From assembly GCA_963682025.1 (NCBI GenBank), contig OY821519.1:158191056-158255055 (forward strand): a stretch of 64,000 nucleotides of DNA, in the 5' to 3' direction. Source of the stretch: Cordilura impudica (Eukaryota > Arthropoda > Insecta > Diptera > Scathophagidae). The notes under the pieces were generated by a model. It worked only from the letters and a program-made list of their open reading frames with translations, searched no databases and was not told the DNA's origin. The first letter of the stretch is position 1; each line of letters begins with the position of its first letter. Position numbers and translations under genes: made by a program. This document shows, piece by piece, positions 30,010-42,196 of this stretch.

Positions 30010-31720
30010 ATAAAAATTTGTCTTAAAGGATTCCTAGGTCCTTTACAATATGATTGTTTTGAATATTACAATTTGATAAATTTGATTTTATTCCAAACTG
30101 TTTCAGTATTTTCTAATATTGTAATTGCATTTGTTAACTAGGGGTCTGAAAAGGATAGTTTCACACTTTTGTGTATGTGTTTTCATATTCCAATCAATTG
30201 TATATTGTTCCACTATAATGAAATTTAAATTTTGCTTTCAGCATGTTATCGACTTGCCGTAACAGTTATAACATATACAAATTACAAAGAATAGCTGAAT
30301 TTACAGTTCCTTGTTGTAATCCGTTGACTATCTTAAATGTTTTATTACTTTTTAAGTCTTGATGATAAATTATAAAGTTTTTTGGCTTATCGTTCTACTA
30401 TATATATTAAAATAATCTTATGTAATGGAATTTTAATTACAAGACCAGGAATCCATATACTATCGAACGCTTTCTCCATATCGATAAGGCAAGCTCCTGT
30501 ACATATTTTTTTATTCCAATTCCAATTGATGGTTGATGTTAGGAAATGTATAGCGTTATTTCTAGAATTTTATATTAGAAACCAAACTGTTTTTCACTTA
30601 TTAAATTTTTATCTATACAAAATTTGTTTATGATATTGTTGATACATATTTCGATAACTTTGCTTATATTGGGTAATAAGCTTATGGGAGCATGTTTTTG
30701 ATATTACTAGAATCATAATTTTTTTTGTAGCATTACCACTTTTGCTGTTTTCCATTTATTTTGGAAACAAGAATTATAGAGCATATTATTAAATAGCTAG
30801 CATACATTAGTCGAGAATCATTGACTGGGGAATTTTCTTTAGAACAATATTTGGGGTATTATCAATCCCAGAATATAGTTTATTTCTCAAATTAGAGAAT
30901 ATGTATAAAATATTTGACTTTGTTATAAAGATGTTATTGGATTGGGTTTTATCTATATGGTCAGACAACATGGTACTACTAAAATAAGTTGCGGTGATTC
31001 GGTTACCCTCGAATAACGCTTTTGTTTCTATAAACATCTTGAAGGACTCAATTCCTTTAGTATGTACAATATTCTCCTGATTAATTTCTTTGTGAGAATG
31101 AATTGATTGTAAATAGCTACCTATGGCATCTAAAATCTGTTCCTGTTCCTGTACAAAAAAGTTATTTAAACTATCTTTTTCCGTAATATAAAAGCTTTTT
31201 TGTTTCTTGTTTTTAGAGGACGGTTGGCAAAACACAAAAAAGCTTCATTCACATTACGAGACTTGTAATTGATTAAAGCGATGTTAATGTAGAGAAAGCT
31301 AAATTAGAAAAAACTCAGCATGTTCGTACTAACTCTTGTATAAAAAGGAAAAAAAATCCTCATGCCCTTTTCTTTTAAATGTAGAGTTAAATAGTTGATT
31401 AAGCATGAGTTGAAGTAATAGGCAGAAGGATACTGAAGATGAACTGTCGCTTCGTTCGAAAGTAGCTACTCCATCTAGCGCTGTCTTCAATTTTTTCCAT
31501 ATTTCTCTTTCATTGCATAAAGTATTTACTTTTTTCTGAATAAAGCATTTTAATTGTGGAATTTGATGTCTAGCAAAATTGTCATTCTTTTTATATTTTG
31601 GTAATCCCTCTTCATTTGCTTGGTTATAACAGCATGTAATCTGTTAATATGAAAGTCTATTTCAGCGTATGAAAGATTACGATTATTTGTTATCTGTGTA
31701 TCGTTATTTAAGTTTTGTAA
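30010..31720 (-). pseudogene. Reverse-strand non-LTR fragment (Jockey-like RT)
   Basis: Read leftward, this holds a linker (31550-31715), then SGIDNTPNIVLKKIP near 30850, KWKTAKVVMLQKK near 30730, ISLLPNISKV, TGACLIDMEKAFDSIWIPGLV near 30440-30500 and NGLQQGTVNSAIL near 30285-30330, then MKTHTQKCETILFRP near 30150. These are RT blocks in order, with several stops and shifts and missing parts. The QQGTVNS form of motif B differs from the adjoining fragment at 31715-32264, so it is a separate family. Confidence 0.72.
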
Positions 31721-32264
31721 TAAGTAGGTCTTGGCAAGTAACATCCGAATATGCAAGGGCGTATAATACTGTGACATCCATAGATTCCTCAGCATAGCAA
31801 AAGTTATCCCGCAGACAATTTTAATGTAATCCGACCAATCAAGTTTTTTGTTGAATATTACGCCAAGGTTTTTCGCAGTTTCAGCTAGATCAATTTTTGT
31901 GTCGTTAATCAGTATAGGTGGTAGATTTGTTGGTAAGGTCTCTGATTTACCGATGATCATACCAACAAATTTTTTTAGCATTTAAGCAAAGACCATTTGC
32001 TGATGGCCATTCATAAATATAGTTGAGATCATCGTTTATCTTCCCAATGCATTCTGTATCACTTGATGGTTTACAACTTGTGTAGAGGTGGACATCGTCA
32101 GCGTACATTAATATTCCACAGAAAGGAATTTGTGAAGGCAGGTCAGTTTCATATACAGCATACAATAGTTGACCAAGTATCGATCGTTGTGGCACTCCTC
32201 TAGGCATTAAACAGATGTTAAAGTTATTCGAGCCATTGTATACAGACTGACTTCTATCGCAAAT
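31715..32264 (-). pseudogene. Non-LTR RT, second part (continues from 46339-47030)
   Basis: Read leftward, it starts at the LTR element junction with CDRSQSVYNG, then GVPQRSILGQLLYAVY, ILMYADDVHLYTS near 32090 and KNLGVIFNKKLDWSDY near 31840, and ends at LLAKTYLL near 31720. It is the RT core and thumb of the element whose first part lies at 46339-47030. Joining across the insertion with one TATA gives an unbroken IYSYICDRSQ. A frame change lies near 31975. Confidence 0.8.
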
Positions 32265-32268
32265 ATAT

Positions 32269-34940
32269 GTGACGGCTGCACTCATTGACTTTCAGTTTTT
32301 TTTTTATTTTTCACTAAATACGTGTCGGTCAATGAGGTCACGAGGACAAAAAAAAAAAGGGAGATAGAAAAAGGGATAGAGTTTTTTTCATGACGCGGAA
32401 AAATTTTTTCTAGCGTGGCAGGTTGAATAAAGCAGTGCGGACAGACATTTAAAGTGTTAAGAAAAAAAAAAGTAAAACCACAAGCGACGCGAACAACCCT
32501 GACAAGGAACTTTTTTTTAAACATTTATGAAAACCGATGAAATAAAATTTAATTCGGTAAAATTCCTAAAAAGAAAAAGTCAACTTCCTGCTTCGCGTGT
32601 GTTTTCCATATTGCAAATTTTTTTAACATGGCAAAAGTTGGTGGCGTCAGATGTGTTCAACCAGTGTCTCAATAAACGGACGCTAGGAAAGTTCGGACCA
32701 AAGATACAGCCATCCTAAGACTGTAAACTGAAACGAAATCTTCCATCGTGCCTCTCATTAAACAAAAGTAGAATACAAAAAACGCGACCATTTAGACCCA
32801 AAAAAAAAAAACCCCAAAAAAAAAATCAACCATCAGAAACATTTTGTAAATCCTCAAAAATGAAACCAAACAATAAAAGAAATACTATTAAAGCATAAAT
32901 ATAGCAAACTTAAATTTTTGTAAAAACTTTAAAGAAACTGCAAACGATATGCATTGAAAAGAAAATAAAAATGTGTCCAAAAAGAAATACAAAAGCAAAC
33001 AAAAATTAAGAAGAATACTAAAAATTCCTTTTAACTTTAAGCAAAGAAACTAAACACTTTGGTATTAAAAAAAAAAACAAAAAAAATTGTCAACCATCTA
33101 AACCGTTTTGTAAATCATATAAAGAAAAAATTTAAATCGAAACTTTGTCAAAAAAACTAGATATTACCAAAAAAAAAAAAAACAAAAATAAGAAAAAGAC
33201 GAATCAAACTGAAAAAGAAGAAAACTTTGAATTTCGTAAAAACATACAAAATAAAGAAATCAAAAAATATTCTGTACGACATTTTCTGTAAAAAAATTAA
33301 AACCTGTGCAAATAGCATTGTTACTGCATCATCCATACATCTTTGGAACCCTCTTCAGCATCACCAAACAAGCAGCTGACACTACGCACCAACGACACAA
33401 TGTCGACAACATCGAAGCAACCGCATCAATACTCCAGTAAGTTTTGTTAATGAGTAGAATGTACATGAACTTATATATTCAGGAAGTAAGTAGCAAATTA
33501 ATTAACAAAAGAAAGAAAATTATTTAAAAAATGTAATAAAGACAAAAAGAAAGCAAAGTTTGACCAATTCAATAGATCGCCAGAATCAATAACTATATTC
33601 AATATAATTAAAAATAAGTAGAACCTAGCGTAAGCTAATGGTGAGGATACATTTTATTTTTAGTTTTGTAAATCCTAGAGAGTCGCGATAAGAACTCATC
33701 AGCATAGCGGCGTATGGAACAACACTCATGGATCAAACTAGTTTAGAGATAAATTTGCCTTGCTTTGGCGCTTAAACTCCTTCATGTTAAAATAAATATA
33801 TATATATGAATGATAATTTTCGAACCACACCAAGATTGTTGTTCCCTACACCTTTAATTCAGACTAAGACCAAACAAAAAAAATATAAAATATAAACAAA
33901 AAAAATATAAATAAGTTACTATTAAGATTTATTTTGTGACCAATATTATTTTTAGACTCATAATAATAATAAAAACAATCTGTGATACTAGTTGTTAGGG
34001 TAAACTGTGATTTTTTTTTAAATTGTAATTATTTATTAAATTTATTAAAATTTTGTGTCGTGATGTCCAGTTTTTTATACAAATTTAATACTTGACAATG
34101 TAATAAAATAAAATCAAATAAAGTTCACACTCCAGAAGAAGTTGAAATACCGTCAACGAAACGTCGAGTGAAAAGGATGTAATAATTTGAATTTTTTTAT
34201 TATCATCTTAGTATTTAATTGACCATAATTAGCCCGAAAAAATAATAAAAAAATCTCATAAATAAGTTACATACATAAATATATATATGTATAGATATAA
34301 ATACACCTATATATATCATATCAATAAGAAATATTGTAATTCGAATTAAATGTAAAGAAATAAAGAATTTATGTATCTGAAAATGCGATCTTAAAATGTG
34401 CTGACTAATTGAGAAAAAGGGTTGAAATGTAGCCATACTGACTGATCGATGGAGTACGGTTTAGGGACAATATTAATGAATTCACAGGCTACAATATTGT
34501 CAAGGATGACTGCAGTATGTCATGAGGGGAGGGCAAGCCTGAATAGGATAAGCTACAACTAATTCCTATGCGAGTAGAAAGAAAATAAGATTGTTTGACC
34601 ACCTATCTGATCTGATAGAAGTAGATGATGAGGATTGTCAAGAGTCCGTCCGAATGTCCTTTATGTTTTTGGAGCTGTACCTCGTACAGATGATCTTTGA
34701 CCACAGTTTAAGATATGTGCTCCAATCTTTTATGGCACGAAAAAATTATTTTTTTTGTTGACAAAACCACAGCGGAAACCAAAAGATCCCACCCATTATC
34801 CCGTCGAGCTTCAGCCGAGCAGCCGTACGTGCCTTTTCCGCACAAAAAAATTGCTTCACGCAAAGTATGTAAAATTGACTAAACGAAACTTCTAAAATGC
34901 AAAAAAAAAAAACATACACACAATTAAAAATTTTGTCACA
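32269..34940 (+). repeat. 5' LTR of the Osvaldo-like element (2672 bp)
   Basis: It aligns over its whole length with 43943-46334. Relative to the 3' LTR it lacks about 175 bp after 32310 and has about 75 bp more near 32750-32820. It also has 351 bp more at 33920-34270, bounded by the 13 bp direct repeat ATAAATAAGTTAC. Substitutions elsewhere are few. Confidence 0.9.
33920..34270. other. 351 bp segment present only in the 5' LTR
   Basis: It is bordered by ATAAATAAGTTAC at 33907-33919 and 34258-34270; the 3' LTR has a single copy. It is either a small insertion with a 13 bp target duplication or a deletion between direct repeats in the 3' LTR. It contains AACGAAACGTCGAGTGAAA, a phrase like those near the 3' ends of some non-LTR elements. 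Confidence 0.7.
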
Positions 34941-34944
34941 GAAA

Positions 34945-34962
34945 TGGCGCCCAACGTGGGGC
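34945..34962 (+). other. Primer binding site of the Osvaldo-like element
   Basis: Four bases after the 5' LTR the sequence reads TGGCGCCCAACGTGGGGC, complementary to the 3' end of a tRNA-Lys. Confidence 0.9.
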
Positions 34963-37323
34963 ACGAACAGATTTTTTTTTGGAGGATGAGTCCTCTTCTT
35001 TACCAGAACCATCGACGACAAACCAACCTGGTCTTATCGGATTATAGCAAATACAGAAGGCATGTACCTAAATGCTACATAGCTATGTGTACATTAGCTG
35101 CTGTTTTGCTGTAATTAGAGACGATTTGGTGAGTTTGATCTGAGAATATTGACAATTTGGCCCTAAAAAAATAAAAAAAATAAAAAAATAAAAAAAAAAA
35201 ACGCTTAAGCTGCGTTCACACTACGTGTTTTGCTCGTGTTTTTCGTATTTTTTTAGCACGTGTAATTTGTACACATAGTGTGAACCCTTTCAAATATTGT
35301 TTATGTACAACACATTTTGCAAGACATATGTAAATTTTTCAATTAGAGCAGGTTCTATTTTGGCAAGATAAACATATGAAAATACAACACTGTTTGTGGC
35401 GAAAGAAAAACAAAGTAAATTATAAAGATTAATATTGAGAGAAAAATAAATTGTTTAATATTAATTAACAATTAAAAAATATATAAAATATATAACTTTA
35501 TTTTTAACAATAATTTTTTGTAAATTCACAAATTAAATCAGCTGTTGTTTACATTTAGAGGTTATGTCATACGGAAATACATATGCACGTTTGAACGCAA
35601 AAATTATGAATCGTATGTAAAACGGCAATTTTGACACACACACGGAATTACGTATGGATCGTAAAACTGAATTTACACATGGAAAATACACATAGTGTAA
35701 ACACACCTTTAGGTGTTTTCCAAAGCACCTATACTTTTCACCCAATGGGAGAAATATATATTATATAGCGGATGTCCCGGAAGGTACACACAGTATCATG
35801 CCTGCGTAGCAACGTTATTAATAAAAATTCGAACATGGTAATACCAGATAGGTCAAATCGAAGTATGACAAATTCAGAAGACATGAACCTAAAGGCCATG
35901 TAGCCTTGAGTCCAGTAGCTGTTGTATTTGTCATAACAAGAGATGATTTTGGAAGGTTGACTGTACGTCATAATATCTTATAATTTGTAAACAAGAATCG
36001 ACAATTCTCATCATTGAAATTTCCTTTAAATTTTAAGCTTAACAGCTGTCGACAAAACAATAATTTATTCAGCGTTGACAACAAAACATTTCATCGAATT
36101 TTAGTAACAATCTAATATTCCATTAAATTAAAAAAAAAACGGAAAAAAATCAGAAACAAATCAATTCTCAGAATATAAAAATATTGTTCAACAAGAATAT
36201 CGTTTGTTGAATCTTTTTTCTACTCACTCCAATCTTTCACGTATGCGCTACAAAAAAAAATTTTTTTTAACCTTTATATATAAAAAAAAAAGAAGAAAAT
36301 TAAGTAAATCATTAAATACAATTATTGATTGATTGAATCATGAACAAAAGACAAAAAATGCACATAGTATTATAACGATACAAATTTTTTTTGGGATTTA
36401 CAAAATACTGATTTGCATAACAATTAAAAGTCTAATGCGACACATTTTATGGACTGTTTTCGTACTGGTTATATTTTGTTTTTCTTAAATTTTAATCAAA
36501 GTTGAACAACCAGTAATAAAATTAAAAAAAAAAAAATAAATAAAAATAAAAACATATTCCACCGTTTTCGGGAATGGTATTACTCTAAAGGATATATATA
36601 CCTTTTTTCATATAAATATAATTTCCATGACAAGAATCTATCATTTATCCACTGTTGAACAACAGGTTCCTGGGTCCGAAAAATTTAGTGAGGTCGGCAA
36701 AGTTTCTTTTCTTTAGCGTTAAGGTTCTCTGAAAGTCGTTTGCTCTAATTTCTAAGTTGATCGAAACCACGCGAATAAATGATAAACTAACAAAAAAAAG
36801 GAAGAAAAAAAACATTTTATTATAATTTTATAACGATACAAAATTGTTTTTTGGATTTACTATATATGGATTTGTCTAACAATTAAAGGCGAATAATATT
36901 TGGTTTATGGATCGTTTTCGACCTGTTTATGATTTTTTTTTTTAAATTTCAAGTAAATTCGAACTATTTATTCAATGTTTTGTCTTTAAGGGCAATAAAA
37001 TTTGAAAACCAGTCATACAACCTTATAACAAAGAAACAAAAATCTTTTTTTTAACCCGTTTATAAAAAAAAAAAAAAAAGAATAAAAGAACAAATATAGA
37101 TATATATATATCCAACAAGCAAATACAATTAATAATTTACGTAATTACCTTCAATTGAAAACAAAAAAGAAATATTTTTTTTTACCCTAAATTGGCAGTT
37201 GCAGATGTCAACCTGCTGAGTTATAATCAAAACAAGAATTTATTTAACAATACAAAAACCCTTTTTATTACTTAACCCGCAAAGCACAAATTGACGTACT
37301 AATTAAAACCTAACAATATTTTT
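34963..37323. other. Long leader of the Osvaldo-like element
   Basis: This is 2.36 kb between primer site and gag, AT-rich and non-coding. It holds a MITE at 35208-35708. It also has a diverged duplication: about 35038-35130 and 35868-35960 share words such as ACAGAAGGCATG/TCAGAAGACATG, and GAGATGATTTTGG on the right side. Confidence 0.6.
35208..35708. mobile_element. PIF/Harbinger-like MITE
   Basis: This 501 bp element has about 25 bp inverted ends, AGCTGCGTTCACACTACG and AGGTGTGTTTACACTATG read inward. TTA flanks both sides (35205-35207, 35709-35711). TTA duplications are typical of PIF/Harbinger. No coding capacity; CACATAGTGT words recur inside. Confidence 0.82.
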
Positions 37324-38772
37324 ATGTCACAGATACTTTTCAGAATGTGGTTATTGCTCGTTCTAAATTTCAAAGAAATTCCATCGAGTTCAGATTTGAA
37401 CACAACAGTTGTGTCGACTAACCTTGTAACCCCTTTACTATCTTTACGATTCCCGCAAGAGTTAGGCCCCCATACAACTTCGTCACCCGAATCTAATCGC
37501 AGTTCGATCACTACACCCGAATACAGCAGCCTGACTGCTCGTGAGATCAGAAGAGAATTCTCCAGGATGGCCCAAGGAAACCCCAGACTACCTACGTTAG
37601 AGGAAAATGTAGATCCCAACATGCCAATAAACGTGGACGGATTAAGTTTAAGAGAGTATGTAAGTGCGTCCGTTGGCGCAGCACAAGCCACGATGATGAG
37701 ACAGATGGAGCAAAACTTGGCAGTGATGATACCACGAATAGTGAGAGAGTCCCTCAGGTCGGGCAGGAACTCGTCTTTTGAAAATCACGATAATTCTTTA
37801 GGGTCACAAAATAGGCCAAATAATAATGTACCAGGTTTTAGAAATCAGTAACAAACACATCAACCACCATATCAACGGCAACATACAGCTCAAAACAATT
37901 TCCAGCCAACATTCACGACATTGAATGCAAATGGTAACCAGCAAACATCAACCCCATTACAACTGGAAAAATGGGGGATAAAATTCGACGGCTCCAATAA
38001 AACCTTTAGCGTGGAAGATTTCGTATTTCGTGTAGAAGCATTGAGGGAAGATTACAACTGTCCCTGGGATGTCTTGATGAAAGGTTTCCATCACCTAATG
38101 ACCGGAAGAGCTCACGAATGGTTCTGACGTCAAAACCCTCTTTGTCATTGGGATGTATTTAAATATAACCTGATAAGAAAATTCCGCAACTTCGAAAGCG
38201 ATTTCGAAATACAGCGAAAAATTTTAGAGAGAAGGCAATTGCCGTCTGAAACAGCTGACACTTACATTACGGAGATTGTAAAGTTAAAGAACCAAATGCG
38301 TTCGCAGATCCACGAGTATGAATTGGTTCGTATAATTAAAGACAACAACGGACTTGCACAACTTATATTTCCCATAGAGATCGAAAACGTAGATGAACTT
38401 TTATATGAGTGTAGGCGAGCGGAACGAAATATCGCGAAAATAGTTATTAACCGGTCACAACACCCAAATTTCCGACGCGTGAACGAAATCGAGTACACCG
38501 AATCGGTGCCAAACGAAGAAAAATTTGAAATTGAAGCACTTAGACACAACACCCCTCCAGCCAGACAACTTACATGCTGGAACTGCAAAAATATAGGACA
38601 TTCTTTCATGGATTGCACTCTCGAACAGCGCAACTTGTTTTGCTATGAATGTGGCTTAGATGGAGCTATCACACCAAAGTGTTCTAGGTGTATGGGAAAC
38701 GCTCAAACGAACTTGATGAAAACTGGGACACCAAGTTCAGATCAAAAATCGACCCAGTGGAAACAATGTTAG
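37324..38772 (+). pseudogene. gag: Gag of the Osvaldo-like element, two in-frame stops
   Basis: A single frame runs from 37324 to 38772, interrupted by TAA at 37849-37851 and TGA at 38125-38127. The start is uncertain: ATG at 37324 or MAQGNPRL at 37567. A matrix-like N-terminus and a Gln/Asn-rich linker are followed by the capsid-like part (LEKWGIKFDGSNKTFSVEDFVFRVE, RKILERRQLPSETADTYI). Two nucleocapsid knuckles follow, CWNCKNIGHSFMDC and CYECGLDGAITPKC; the second lacks its His. The 3' end overlaps pol in the -1 frame from 38688. Confidence 0.85.
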
Positions 38773-41700
38773 TTGGTAACCAGTCAAATACGCTAGTAGA
38801 TGCTTGCAATAATGACGACGACGCAGATAATATAAGAACACTATTAAATACAGGCTCGGTAAAACTGCTGCCGAACGAAGTTGATAATTCAGGAATTAGC
38901 AATGACGATGATAACCAAGTTAATCTGACGAAAAAGGTTGCAACCGAAAATAATATTACTGTAGTAGAAGATCGAAATATAGAACCCAACTTTGATAAAA
39001 ACCAAATTAAATGTCTACGTAAAGAAAGTACACCAACCACCAAACCCTTGAATATAGTCAAGAGCATCATACCATATCAAGAAAGATTAATTAATTATCA
39101 AACAAAAAGAAAACGAATTTTTATGGATTTTCAACCTGAATTAACGGCGAATATCAGAAAGGCTAGAACATGATTTGTGCGGAGAAAAAACGAAAGAAGA
39201 GAAATAGCATCCACTTGCCTTAACGTGGAAAATGACATGCGACCGTATATGGAAGTAAAATTAAACGGTATAGATTTTAAAGGACTTATGGACAGTGGAG
39301 CCTCTGTAAGCTGCTTAGGAAAAAACTTATAAACTTCAAATCATCGATCAAAACAGCCGATGACAGAAACCATGACATCGTAGGCAAAATTAATGTTCCA
39401 GTACAATGTGGCAATAAAACCCAGCAAATGACATTCTATTTAGTCCCTAATTTGAGTCAAAATTTAATTCTGGGTTACGATTTTTGGCAAAGATTTGGTA
39501 TATCCATCCGTTGTAACAATAATCCATTAAATGAGATCACGCTCAATGAAGATACAAAAACACACCAGTTAACACCAGAACAGACCATGTTATTGGAAAA
39601 AGTTAAACTAGCATTTAAATGCTATACGAAACATGGTCTGGGTAAAACAAGCTTGGAAAAACATGTGAGCGATACGGGAGATGCTCAACCGAAAAAAATG
39701 AGGTACTACCCGGTGAGTCCTGCGGTGCAAAAACTAATATTCGCTGAATTAGACCGAATGATCGAATTAGATGTGATTGAAATTGCCGAAAATGCTGAAT
39801 GGAACAACCGCACAACCTTGGTTATGAAACCTGGAAAGAACCGATTATGTCTGGATGCGAGAGAGCTAAATAAAGTAACAAAAAAGGATGCCTATCGGCT
39901 CCCGAACATCGACGGACTGTTGGCTAGATTGGGAGATACACATTATATATCAGCCATCGATTTAAAAGACGCATTCTGGCAAATTCCATTGGAAGAATCG
40001 AGCCGAGCAAAGACTGCATTTACCGTCCAAGGAAGGCCACATTACCAGTTCAAGGTGATGCCATTTGGACTGTGCAATGCTGCACAACGCCTATGTCGTA
40101 TGATGGATAAGGTAATCCCTTCTGAACTAAAGGACCGAATCTTTGTGTATTTAGACGATCTATTGGTAGTGTCACCAGATTTTAAATCACACATGGAAAT
40201 GTTACAAATCGTTGGTGAAAAACTGACCGCTGCAAGTTTAACGATCAATATGGAAAAATCCAAATTCTGTTACAAAGAGTTACGATACCTTGGTTACATC
40301 GTTGGAGGTGGCAAAATAAAACCAGATTCCAGCAAGGTTGAGGCAATTTTGACTATAAAACCACCAAAAAAACCAAAGGACGTTAGAAAGTTTCTAGGAA
40401 CAGTGAGATGGTATCGTCGGTTCATTCCTGATTTTTCAACCCTTACAGCATCTATCACTGACACTCTAAAAAAGTCTAATAAATTCCATTTTACACCCGA
40501 AGCAGCTAAAGCATTTGAAGAGCTGAAACAACGCTTAGTTTCGAGCCCAGTACTGTCGAGCCCCGATTTTGACAGACCTTTCTTTGTCCAGTGCGATGCC
40601 TCGAATGTTGGAATAGGAGCCATTTTATTCCAAAAAGACGACGACGAGGGAGAGCATCCAATTGAATATTTCTCCAGAAAATTAAATACGGCCCAAAAAA
40701 ATTATTCTACAACGGAGAAAGAGTGTTTAGCAGTGTTGTTGGCCATCGAGAAGTTTAGACAGTACATTGAGTTGATGGATTTTACTGTAATCACTGACCA
40801 CTCAAGTCTTCAATGGCTAATGAGGCAGCAAGACCTTAATGGACGTCTGGCACGATGGAGTTTAAAGCTCCAGGGTTACAAATTTTCTATCGAGCACAGA
40901 AAAGGTTCTAAAAACGTCGTTCCGGATATGTTGTCAAGGCTAAGCTTGGAGGAGATCGTTGTAGATAATTCTAAAATAATTGATTTTAATTCTGAAGAGT
41001 TTCAAAACAAGAGATATTTGTCGATTATCGATACAATTGAACAAAATCGAGAAAGATTGCCGGATCTTAAGGTTTCGGAAGGTATTGTTTACAAGAGGGT
41101 CAAATTCAACCGTGACGAGGTCGATAGCGAAGACGACTGTTGGAAAATATGGCTTCCAGAAGGGTTGACGAATGAAGTAATAAAAAAATCCCATATACAA
41201 AACCCTTCGCATGGCGGAACAGCTAAGACCTTATACAATATAAGAGAGTATTTTTATTGGCCATCTATGGTCAAACAAATACAAAATTTTGTTAAAGAAT
41301 GCGACACTTGCAAGGAGATAAAGCACCCTATACATACAACAAAACCAACGATGGGTAAAGAGGTAATCACACAGAGACCCTTTCAAAAAATATATGTTGA
41401 CTTTCTCGGACCGTATCCGCGCACGAAGTCAGGAAATGCATACATATTCATTGTACTGGACCACAAAACTAAATTTGTCTTATTAAAAGCGATGCGTAAA
41501 GCAACCACAAAATTGGTTAATAAGTTTGTAAATTCGGAGTCCTGAGGTTTTACACTCCGATAATGGCAAACAATTTACATCGGATTCTTTTCAGGAATTA
41601 TTGAAACTTTATGGAGTAAAACATTTAACAACAGCTATACATGCACCACAGCCAACGCGAGCGAGAGGGTCAATCAATCCATTTTAAGCGGGATCAGAAG

Positions 41701-42196
41701 CTATCTTCAATCCGATCAATGAAGGTGGGATGAAAACCTGTCCAAAATCGAATGTTCACTTCGCTCAACTGTTCACTCATCTACGGGATTATCGCCATAT
41801 TTCGCACTCACCGGGTTTCAAATGATAACACACGCACAAGCTTACGAGATACTGAGAAAACTTGGCACAATGGACGACGGTGAAATCCTGGTTCTTCCGA
41901 AATCGGCACACATGCAACTTATTCATCAAAAGATGAAAAACAAATTGCTCGACGCTTATGAGAGAAATGTGCGCGCCTATAATAAACGAAGGCGAAATGT
42001 AACATTTAAACCTGGTCAGGAAGTCTTCCGTAAAAATTTCATCCAAAGCAATTTTGCAAAAGGCATTAACCCCAAACTGTATAAACCATGGCTTAAATGT
42101 CGTATTAGAAAAGCGGCCGGAAACTGTCGATACGAGATAGAAAACTTAAAAGGCCAATTGATTGGAATAATACACGCCCAACACCTCAAACAATGA
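38688..42196 (+). pseudogene. pol: Pol of the Osvaldo-like element (PR, RT, RNase H, IN)
   Basis: The frame overlapping gag at 38688-39173 leads to the protease motif GLMDSGASVSCLGKN near 39280-39320. A shift follows, then a long frame at 39428-41545. It has RT with LCLDARELNKVT, ISAIDLKDAFWQIPL, VMPFGLCNAAQRLCRMMD and VYLDDLLVVSP (about 40145), and RNase H with VQCDASNVGIGAILFQ, STTEKECLAVLLAI and ITDHSSLQWL. Integrase has the HHCC block (CDTCKEIKHP) and the first Asp in IYVDFLGP. The second Asp (LHSDNGKQFTS, about 41555) and the Glu region lie in shifted frames, with breaks near 41545, 41655 and 41718. The last frame ends at 42196. Confidence 0.88.
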
